Origin: an uncultured Streptococcus sp.
GTDB lineage: Bacteria > Bacillota > Bacilli > Lactobacillales > Aerococcaceae
Direction: 5' to 3'
DNA length: 9,612 nucleotides
Assembly (NCBI GenBank): GCA_916050055.1
Contig: CAJZJY010000038.1
Coordinates: 1 to 9,612, forward strand
Positions 1 through 4,427 of the stretch are shown in pieces (position 1 is the first letter of the stretch; the number at the start of each line of letters is the position of its first letter). The position numbers were made by a program, and so were the translations under genes. The notes below the pieces were generated by a model. The model saw nothing but the letters and a program-made list of their open reading frames with translations, was not told the DNA's origin and made no database searches.

Positions 1-287
1 TCGAGGAGCACGGCATTTCCGCAAAAGGGCTTGTGTCACGGACGTTGGATGAAACCGACCTGGATGCCGACTACATCTTGGGAATGGATGCGTCGAATGT
101 GCGTAATATCCACTCGTTTGTCGATGGAAAATCGGATGCGACGGTGGCTCGCTTGCTTGAAGTGGCAGGAGTGCAGCGCGATATTGCCGATCCGTGGTAT
201 ACAGGGGACTTTGATGCGACGTATCGCGATGTGACGCTCGGGTGCAAGGCGCTTCTAGAGCAATTGAAGCAGGAATTAAATCAATAG
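1..287 (+). CDS. Low-molecular-weight protein tyrosine phosphatase, 5'-truncated by the window edge
   Basis: The reading frame is open from base 3 to the stop at 285-287 and gives 94 C-terminal residues of a family usually about 150 long. Enzymes of this family remove phosphate from tyrosine residues of cytoplasmic proteins, or from small acyl phosphates. The C-terminal family signature DPWYTGDF is present; its first Asp is the family's general acid. Upstream of it are a GISAKGLVSRTL segment and a DYILGMDASN segment, both usual in the family. The catalytic P-loop (CX5R) would lie before base 1 and cannot be seen. A GTG at 33 could be read as a start, but homology continues upstream of it, so I treat the gene as cut by the window. 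The next gene starts 10 bases after the stop, with the AGAGGTG ribosome site overlapping the stop codon, so the two are probably co-transcribed. Confidence 0.88.
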   Translation, partial: EEHGISAKGLVSRTLDETDLDADYILGMDASNVRNIHSFVDGKSDATVARLLEVAGVQRDIADPWYTGDFDATYRDVTLGCKALLEQLKQELNQ

Positions 288-297
288 AGGTGTAGTT

Positions 298-1593
298 ATG
301 AAGAAAATTAGTGAACTAGGGATTACAGGGAAAAAGCTCCTAATTGAAGGGATTGCATTCCTTATTGCTGGGGTGTTGCTCCTAATCTACGGACCAAGCT
401 TCCCAGAATTGATGTTACGTCTGTTTTTAACATTCTTATGGGCTCGTGAACTATGGAATTTCTTGTTCCGTTGGTTTAGTAAGGCGGCGGCAAAAGATCC
501 ATTATGGCTGAATGTTGCTAAATTTTTCCTTTACGGATTTTTAGCAGGAAATCAATTTTTTATCTCGCTTCCGATTGCGATTGTCAGTATCTTGATGGGG
601 CTTAACGAAGTGATGAAAGCGGCCACTAGTGGCGTAACGTACTATATTTATGTCAAAGACGGTATCCGTCCGCGACTGCGCTTGCTCATTGATACCATTT
701 GGCTCTCAGTTGTCGGGGTAGCGACTTTACTGGCTCTTGGGGGCGACGGCAACTTACAAATGTTCTTCCTTGCGCTTTATTTCATCGGGCTTGGGACTAG
801 TAACATTCGTGACGGATGGTTCTTCGAGGCCGAAGTTGGAAAGAAAGTCCTTCGTAGACGCTTGCGTCGAGGGATGCCGTTGGTACTGGCTGCGATTATT
901 CCTCGTGTGACTTTGCAAAAAATCAATGATGCGTTGGAACTCGGAGAAGGCGAAACCGCTTCTGAAATTTACGACCGTGCCAAAGAAAATGCAGAACCAA
1001 ACTTAGAAATGTTTATTCACGTCACAAAAGACGGATTTGGGGCAATCGGGCATGTCGACCTATGTTATAAGGGACGCATTATTTCATTCGGGAACTACGA
1101 TACGAATTCCGAGCGCCTGTTTGGAGCGATGGGGGATGGGGTTCTTTTTAGTGCCGACCGTGAAAAATACATTGAATTTTGTAAACGCGAAAACCATAAG
1201 ACCTTACTGGGATATGGTCTGGCGTTATCTCCAGAACAACTCGCAGCTGTCGATAAGGAAATCGCCAAACTGATGTCGCTGACAGTGCCTTGGGATCCAC
1301 CAAAAACCGTGAAACCTAAGCGTCCTGGAATCGACAAAGAAGAACCGATGTATGCCTACAAGCTAAAACAAGAAGCAGATGGCCGCTTGTATAAATTTAT
1401 CTCTTCAAAATTCAAGACGTATTTTGTCATGAGTACTAACTGCGTACTGCTAGCCGATACGATTGTCGGAGCAGCAGGAACCGATATTTTAAGCGTCCGT
1501 GGATTTATTTCCCCAGGGACGTACCAAGACTACTTAGATAAGGAGTTTGAGAGACCGCATAGTCTAGTCGTGACGAAGCGCGTCTATCAGTAA
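298..1593 (+). CDS. Multi-pass membrane protein with HdeD/DUF308-like N-terminus and soluble C-terminal domain carrying a possible His/Cys pair
   Basis: The product has 431 residues. Residues about 14-172 are strongly hydrophobic, with likely helices near 14-32, 73-102, 128-148 and 153-172, followed by a basic cluster LRRRLRRG at 185-192 that should be cytoplasmic. The arrangement recalls the HdeD/DUF308 membrane family, but I recognise this only loosely. Residues about 200-431 are soluble and contain GHVDL (His252) and STNCVLLAD (Cys382). A His in a GHV context followed much later by Cys in an NC context is the order expected of circularly permuted NlpC/P60 (papain-like) enzymes, so a permuted thiol peptidase or acyl hydrolase fold is conceivable; this is inference. 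The ATG at 298 has the ribosome site AGAGGTG at a fitting distance. It lies between a tyrosine phosphatase gene and tadA, with gaps of 10 and 4 bases, so it is part of one transcription unit. Function unknown. Confidence 0.8.
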   Translation: MKKISELGITGKKLLIEGIAFLIAGVLLLIYGPSFPELMLRLFLTFLWARELWNFLFRWFSKAAAKDPLWLNVAKFFLYGFLAGNQFFISLPIAIVSILMGLNEVMKAATSGVTYYIYVKDGIRPRLRLLIDTIWLSVVGVATLLALGGDGNLQMFFLALYFIGLGTSNIRDGWFFEAEVGKKVLRRRLRRGMPLVLAAIIPRVTLQKINDALELGEGETASEIYDRAKENAEPNLEMFIHVTKDGFGAIGHVDLCYKGRIISFGNYDTNSERLFGAMGDGVLFSADREKYIEFCKRENHKTLLGYGLALSPEQLAAVDKEIAKLMSLTVPWDPPKTVKPKRPGIDKEEPMYAYKLKQEADGRLYKFISSKFKTYFVMSTNCVLLADTIVGAAGTDILSVRGFISPGTYQDYLDKEFERPHSLVVTKRVYQ

Positions 1594-1597
1594 GAAC

Positions 1598-2092
1598 ATG
1601 GAACTTCAGGAAAAAGAATTCTTTATGAGGGAAGCGTTGAAGGAAGCGCAGAAAGCCTATGACCAAGCGGAAGTGCCAATCGGGGCGGTTGTCGTCTTGA
1701 ATGGTGAAATCATCGGTCGTGGCCATAACTTACGCGAAAAGGAACAAGACGCCACCCTTCACGCTGAAATCAAAGCGATTCGCCAAGCCAACCAACACCT
1801 TGGAAGCTGGCGACTCGAAGACTGCGAACTCTTCGTGACCTTGGAACCTTGCCCGATGTGTAGCGGAGCGATGATTCTCGCGCGTCTGAAAAAGGTCACA
1901 TTCGGCGCCTTCGACCCAAAAGCCGGAACAGCCGGCACCTTTATGAACCTCCTTCAAGACGAGCGGTTCAACCATCAAGTCGAAGTCGAGCAAGGTATCT
2001 TGGAAGACGAATGCAAAGAAATTTTGCAGACCTTCTTCAAAGGCCTTCGCGAACGCAACAAACAACGAAAACAAGCACAGCTTTCCGAATAG
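1598..2092 (+). CDS. tadA: tRNA-specific adenosine deaminase TadA
   Basis: TadA deaminates the wobble adenosine A34 of tRNA-Arg(ACG) to inosine, which lets this tRNA read CGU, CGC and CGA codons. The 164-residue product has the zinc cytidine/adenosine deaminase signature: HAE with zinc ligand His55 and proton-shuttling Glu57, and PCPMC with zinc ligands Cys85 and Cys88. The N-terminal stretch FMREALKEAQKA and the block EVPIGAVVV are typical of TadA rather than of free-nucleoside deaminases. Length matches the family. The start at 1598 lies only 4 bases after the preceding stop and has a weak ribosome site, suggesting translational coupling; an inner ATG at 1625 would remove part of the conserved first helix, so I prefer 1598. 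The 3' end of the gene contributes one arm of its own terminator. Confidence 0.96.
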   Translation: MELQEKEFFMREALKEAQKAYDQAEVPIGAVVVLNGEIIGRGHNLREKEQDATLHAEIKAIRQANQHLGSWRLEDCELFVTLEPCPMCSGAMILARLKKVTFGAFDPKAGTAGTFMNLLQDERFNHQVEVEQGILEDECKEILQTFFKGLRERNKQRKQAQLSE

Positions 2093-2106
2093 AGGCTGTG
2101 CTTTTT
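2073..2106 (+). terminator. Intrinsic terminator overlapping the end of tadA
   Basis: AAGCACAGC (2073-2081) pairs perfectly with GCTGTGCTT (2095-2103) around a 13-base loop that includes the tadA stop codon, and five T residues occupy 2102-2106. It closes the phosphatase-membrane protein-tadA unit. Confidence 0.85.
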
Positions 2107-2150
2107 AACGGTCTTAACAAAAACTTATACTTGTAAACGGTTATCTACTC

Positions 2151-2179
2151 TTGAAAAACATTTTCTTTTTATATATTAT
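2151..2179 (+). promoter_or_regulatory. Sigma-A-type promoter of the SemiSWEET gene
   Basis: TTGAAA at 2151-2156 and TATTAT at 2174-2179 are separated by 17 bases, in an AT-rich stretch after the tadA terminator and about 35 bases before the start codon. An overlapping TATATT at 2172 would give a less favourable spacing of 15. Confidence 0.65.
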
Positions 2180-2214
2180 TTTACATAGTTCGAAAAAGGA
2201 ATGGAGCAGATAGT

Positions 2215-2481
2215 ATGAAATTATCAGAAAAACAAACACAAGTCTTAGGGTGGATTGCAACATGTATGTCTGTGGCGATGTATATAGCATATATTCCGCA
2301 AATTATGAATAACTTAGCTGGAAACAAAGGAGACTTCATTCAACCACTCGTTGCCGCATTGAACTGCTCATTATGGGTGTACTATGGACTCTTCAAGCCA
2401 GACCGTGACATCCCGCTAGCAGCTGCAAACGCACCAGGAATTTTCTTCGGTCTAGCATCTGCTTTAACAGCATTATTATAA
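2215..2481 (+). CDS. SemiSWEET-family sugar transporter (PQ-loop/MtN3 fold)
   Basis: SemiSWEETs are the minimal sugar uniporters: each subunit has one three-helix bundle, and two subunits form a pore for mono- or disaccharides across the cytoplasmic membrane. The 88-residue product has the family length and three hydrophobic helices at about 10-30, 42-60 and 65-87. Family marks visible are the PQ motif in AYIPQI (Pro28, Gln29) in helix 1, Trp54 in the CSLWVYYG block of helix 2, and Asn72 in ANAPG of helix 3; Trp and Asn at these places line the sugar site in characterised SemiSWEETs. The start at 2215 has GGAG at 2203-2206 at good distance. It stands alone between its own promoter and a terminator. 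Substrate cannot be told from sequence; no sugar-metabolism gene lies beside it. Confidence 0.9.
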   Translation: MKLSEKQTQVLGWIATCMSVAMYIAYIPQIMNNLAGNKGDFIQPLVAALNCSLWVYYGLFKPDRDIPLAAANAPGIFFGLASALTALL

Positions 2482-2489
2482 TAATGACT

Positions 2490-2523
2490 AGCACAGCTTC
2501 GATTACGAGGTTGTGCTCTTTTT
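2490..2523 (+). terminator. Intrinsic terminator after the SemiSWEET gene
   Basis: AGCACAGCTTC (2490-2500) pairs with GAGGTTGTGCT (2507-2517), allowing two G-U pairs, around a six-base loop; T residues occupy 2519-2523. The sequence resembles the tadA terminator at 2073-2106 beyond the stem itself. Confidence 0.85.
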
Positions 2524-2618
2524 GATTTCTACGGAACTTTGCGGATTTCTTCATAATAGCAGCCCCTTCGAAATCGATACAATCATGACTTTAAAAATGC
2601 AAAGCAACGACAAAGTGC
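2522..2618 (-). repeat. Intergenic repeat, copy A (core 2522-2562)
   Basis: This stretch aligns with copy B at 3297-3393 over about 97 bases at roughly 80 percent identity by hand, most differences being transitions. Shared blocks include TTGATTTCT, TCTTCATAATAG, TTCGAAATC, TGACTTTA and AAAGCAA. GATTTC near the left end can pair with GAAATC at about 2570-2575. Its first 40 bases are also related to cores at 3868-3909 and, inverted, 4015-4061. It lies between the SemiSWEET terminator and the next gene's promoter. The strand is given to match the right arm before ffs. Confidence 0.75.
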
Positions 2619-2623
2619 GATGA

Positions 2624-2652
2624 TTGAAATCCGATATTTACAGGAGTAGAAT
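2624..2652 (+). promoter_or_regulatory. Sigma-A-type promoter of the six-helix membrane protein gene
   Basis: TTGAAA at 2624-2629 and TAGAAT at 2647-2652 are 17 bases apart. Transcription would begin near 2659, after the in-frame ATG at 2658, which argues for the downstream start codon at 2697. Confidence 0.6.
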
Positions 2653-2696
2653 AGAGGATGTTGTTAAAAGTTTCAAAGTTAACTGGAGGAATACGT

Positions 2697-3242
2697 ATGT
2701 CATTTTTAGGTTATAACAAAGGAGAAACATTAGAATTTAACTACAAAAAGGCGTGTGGCTTATGGCTCATCGCAGTCGCATTCGTGATTGCACTTGCGAC
2801 AGTTGTAGGTGGAGAACAAATCATTAATATGCAGGTCTTCAGTATCGGCTATATGGTGAGCTTCTTTTCCATCAATCTGAATAAAAAAGTCCTTCATAAG
2901 TTTTCGGACGGCCCTTCAACACCTTTCCAACGAAAAGTGTCCTTATACTCAGTAATTCTTTTATTTATCTTATTAGTGTTATTAGGTGGCCCATTCTTCG
3001 AAACAGAAAACTGGAGACTTATCTGGTTAGGCGCGCTTCTTGCAACAGGAATTCATTTCTTCCCGTACTATTTCGTTCATGGGAAATCAATGATTTTCCT
3101 AGGATTGGCATGCGTGATCAATGCAGCGGTCGGATATCTCTCTCCTCAAAGCTCTCTCGTGACCATCGCATATATCGATGCCATTATTAAATTAGCCTTT
3201 GGAGTTTACCTATTCTTCTTATCTAAACCATCCAAAGCATAA
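2697..3242 (+). CDS. Six-helix membrane protein of unknown function (possibly DUF6609-like)
   Basis: The product has 181 residues from the ATG at 2697, which has GGAGGA at 2685-2690 six bases upstream. An earlier in-frame ATG at 2658 abuts its ribosome site and coincides with the predicted transcription start, so I reject it. Six hydrophobic segments are visible at about 19-37, 44-60, 82-98, 107-124, 130-147 and 153-175, with a charged loop at 63-80 and a GIHFFPYYFVHGK segment near 118-130. The N-terminal YNKGETLEFNYKK pattern reminds me of a small Firmicutes membrane family, DUF6609, but that is recollection rather than a search. No catalytic motif, signal peptide or partner gene is seen. 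It has its own promoter and terminator, so it is probably expressed independently of its neighbours. Confidence 0.8.
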   Translation: MSFLGYNKGETLEFNYKKACGLWLIAVAFVIALATVVGGEQIINMQVFSIGYMVSFFSINLNKKVLHKFSDGPSTPFQRKVSLYSVILLFILLVLLGGPFFETENWRLIWLGALLATGIHFFPYYFVHGKSMIFLGLACVINAAVGYLSPQSSLVTIAYIDAIIKLAFGVYLFFLSKPSKA

Positions 3243-3257
3243 ATTATTTTAGAGAAC

Positions 3258-3289
3258 AAACAGCAAATCAATCTGGTTTGCTGTTTTTT
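3258..3289 (+). terminator. Intrinsic terminator after the six-helix membrane protein gene
   Basis: AAACAGCAAA (3258-3267) pairs perfectly with TTTGCTGTTT (3277-3286) around a nine-base loop; the right arm runs into a six-T tract at 3284-3289. Confidence 0.88.
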
Positions 3290-3296
3290 GTTTGAG

Positions 3297-3393
3297 TTGA
3301 TTTCTGCGGAGCCTCTCGGACCTCTTCATAATAGTAGTCCTTCGAAATCAATCTAACCGTGACTTTAGTAATGTAAAGCAATGACAAAAGTGC
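3297..3393 (-). repeat. Intergenic repeat, copy B (core 3297-3337)
   Basis: Second copy of the element at 2522-2618, in the same orientation and in the same setting: just after a terminator and just before the next gene's promoter region. TTGATTTC (3297-3304) pairs with GAAATCAA further right, and an inner GGAC pairs with GTCC, so the copy can fold as a hairpin. The outer pairing is two base pairs longer than in copy A. Confidence 0.75.
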
Positions 3394-3396
3394 CTG

Positions 3397-3423
3397 TTGT
3401 ACGACTCCTTAAAATGATTTAAT
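3397..3423 (+). promoter_or_regulatory. Weak candidate promoter of the 74-residue membrane protein gene
   Basis: TTGTAC at 3397-3402 and TTTAAT at 3418-3423 are only 15 bases apart, which is short. It is the best pair I can see between the preceding terminator and the gene, so it is listed with low confidence. Confidence 0.3.
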
Positions 3424-3456
3424 AAAGACAAGGAAAACAGTTAAGGAGCGATTCAA

Positions 3457-3681
3457 ATGAAAATCAACATCAAAAAACAAGACACAAACCAACTCACAAA
3501 AGACCTAATGATTGTGGCGCTCGTCGTCAATGCGTTAGCCCTTGTCCTTCACCTGATTCTAAACATGTTTACAGGCGTAGCGTTGATCACTGCAGTCACA
3601 AGCCATTTTATCTTTATCCTCCTTCCAATCATGTACCTAGCAGAGGATGCTAAGAAAAATAAAGAAGCCGACAACCGGTAA
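3457..3681 (+). CDS. Small two-helix membrane protein, unknown function
   Basis: The product has 74 residues: a basic, polar N-terminus (1-16), two hydrophobic segments at about 17-38 and 42-62, and a charged tail (AEDAKKNKEADNR). The ATG at 3457 has a good AAGGAG at 3443-3448, and a strong terminator follows the stop codon, which supports a real gene despite its size. The positive N-terminus, single hairpin of helices and charged tail would suit both ends facing the cytoplasm. I recognise no family, and no toxin-antitoxin partner or bacteriocin leader motif (no double-glycine leader) is present. It lies in a row of three single-gene membrane protein units between tadA and ffs. Confidence 0.7.
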   Translation: MKINIKKQDTNQLTKDLMIVALVVNALALVLHLILNMFTGVALITAVTSHFIFILLPIMYLAEDAKKNKEADNR

Positions 3682-3698
3682 GCACAAGCGAACATCTT

Positions 3699-3733
3699 AG
3701 ATAGTTTTTCCTTCTGGAGAGACTATCTTTTTT
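3699..3733 (+). terminator. Strong intrinsic terminator after the 74-residue gene
   Basis: A 13-bp stem pairs 3699-3711 with 3716-3728, including AGATAGT with ACTATCT and two G-U pairs, capped by a four-base TTCT loop and followed by six T residues at 3728-3733. Confidence 0.9.
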
Positions 3734-3740
3734 AGTGTCT

Positions 3741-3909
3741 CTTTTGCCATCCCTCGGCACGGTTTTATGTTAGAAAACAAAGCAGATTCGCTTGAAAAAG
3801 AAACAAACCATAGAGAAGTACGAAACCCCATCGTTTGCGGTAGGGAGCAGATATGTTCTTTCTTCCCGTTGATTTCGGAGAAGCTTGCGGATTTTATAAT
3901 CGCAGTAAC
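3741..3909 (-). repeat. Left arm of a degenerate inverted duplication of the ffs upstream region
   Basis: Read on the - strand, this stretch matches 4015-4280 on the + strand in the same order, in separated blocks: GCGATTATAAAA, ATCCGCAAGC, GAAATCAAC, TCCCTA, CTCTATG, TTTCTTTTTCAAGC (3790-3803), AATCTGCTT, CGTGCCG and ATGGCAA. The last two correspond to the first bases of the SRP RNA gene. The promoter portion is shortened by roughly a dozen bases and has lost a usable -10 element, so this copy looks dead. No coding potential is credible here. Core copy C of the wider repeat family is 3868-3909. Confidence 0.7.
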
Positions 3910-3933
3910 GGGGAATCGCATCGAATGTGAATT

Positions 3934-3966
3934 ACGAGAAGTAAGGACTTGTCCTGTACTTCTCGT
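3934..3966. other. Strong hairpin at the centre of the inverted duplication
   Basis: ACGAGAAGTA (3934-3943) pairs perfectly with TACTTCTCGT (3957-3966); inside it AGGAC (3944-3948) pairs with GTCCT (3951-3955) around a two-base turn, leaving a single bulged G at 3956. The stem is 15 bp. Only three T residues follow on the + strand, so it is not a convincing terminator in either direction. Confidence 0.7.
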
Positions 3967-4014
3967 TTGAAGCTTCGAAGGTGAGAGACTCATGGAGGCT
4001 CGAACCGGTGCCCT

Positions 4015-4280
4015 GTAACAGCGATTATAAAAATAATCCGCAAGCATTCGAAGAAATCAACACCCGAAAGGGTGAGCTTATTAAAGTAGAGAAAGAAAAA
4101 AGAAGAGAGAACGATGTATGGAGCACTCCCTAAATCCTACCACCAAACCCCATGGGATAGCCCCTTCCGCACTCTCTATGTGGAGCGTTTCCGTTTATTT
4201 CTTTTTCAAGCAAAATCTGCTTGCTTTTCGAGGAGAAGTTTTGTATAATAGTACGTGCCGTTAGGCCGTATGGCAATAGC
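4015..4280 (+). repeat. Right arm of the inverted duplication: region upstream of ffs into its 5' end
   Basis: This is the intact partner of 3741-3909. It contains core copy D (4015-4061), whose GCGATTAT (4021-4028) folds back on ATAATCCGC (4033-4041) with one bulged C, then a CACCC-GAAA-GGGTG tetraloop hairpin at 4061-4074, an A/G-rich tract at 4085-4111, and the ffs promoter. The tetraloop and the A/G-rich tract have no clear counterpart in the left arm, which explains the arms' unequal length. I see no gene before the ffs promoter. Confidence 0.7.
4221..4249 (+). promoter_or_regulatory. Promoter of ffs
   Basis: TTGCTT at 4221-4226 and a consensus TATAAT at 4244-4249 are 17 bases apart, preceded by a TTTATTTCTTTTTCAAG tract that could act as an UP-like element. 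Transcription is expected near 4256. The strong -10 fits a stable RNA gene. Confidence 0.85.
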
Positions 4281-4349
4281 GAACTTATGAATCGAGTCAG
4301 GTCCGGAAGGAAGCAGCTATAAGTAACGTTCGCTATGTGCTGTATGTAC
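4256..4349 (+). ncRNA. ffs: Signal recognition particle RNA, small bacterial (4.5S) type
   Basis: The RNA is the scaffold of the SRP: it binds Ffh and directs ribosomes making membrane and secreted proteins to FtsY. The diagnostic helix 8 sequence is complete at about 4296-4317: GTCAGG, TCC, a GGAA tetraloop, GGA, AGCAGC, giving the symmetric and asymmetric loops recognised by the Ffh M domain. Below it ACTTAT pairs with ATAAGT, ATAGCGAAC (4276-4284) pairs with GTTCGCTAT (4328-4336), and 4267-4275 pairs with 4338-4346. With about 90 bases and no Alu domain within the transcript it is the short form usual in Lactobacillales. Both ends are estimated: the 5' end from the promoter, the 3' end from the closing stem. 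Confidence 0.95.
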
Positions 4350-4362
4350 ATAGAAGAAGAAT

Positions 4363-4392
4363 CAGGCTGGACCAACGGTTCAGCCTGTTTTT
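4363..4392 (+). terminator. Intrinsic terminator of ffs
   Basis: CAGGCTGGACC (4363-4373) pairs with GGTTCAGCCTG (4377-4387) over 11 bp with one G-U pair and a three-base loop, followed by five T residues at 4388-4392. Confidence 0.9.
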
Positions 4393-4427
4393 ATGAAAAG
4401 AGTATCCAGTGGAGGGAGAATAGTCGC

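Noticed and set aside
2658..2696. Earlier ATG for the six-helix membrane protein
   Set aside because: The ribosome site abuts the codon and the predicted promoter would start transcription at about this position; the ATG at 2697 has an ideal GGAGGA.
3767..3970. 67-codon open frame on the + strand
   Set aside because: It lies entirely in the left repeat arm and central hairpin, lacks a ribosome site, and has no family resemblance.
3975..4020. tRNA-like T-loop (GGTTCGAGCC on the - strand)
   Set aside because: The flanking bases do not form a T stem, and no acceptor stem, anticodon arm or CCA can be placed.
3697..4047. 116-codon open frame on the - strand
   Set aside because: It covers the terminator of the 74-residue gene and the inverted duplication; the translation is low in complexity, rich in Ser, and has no ribosome site or recognisable family.
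4085..4111. A/G-rich tract as a ribosome site for an unlisted gene
   Set aside because: No open frame of useful length with coding character follows before the ffs promoter.
4335..4427. Upstream in-frame extension of the helD reading frame
   Set aside because: It runs through the 3' part of the SRP RNA and its intrinsic terminator; the ATG at 4428 has a proper ribosome site and fits the HelD N-terminus.
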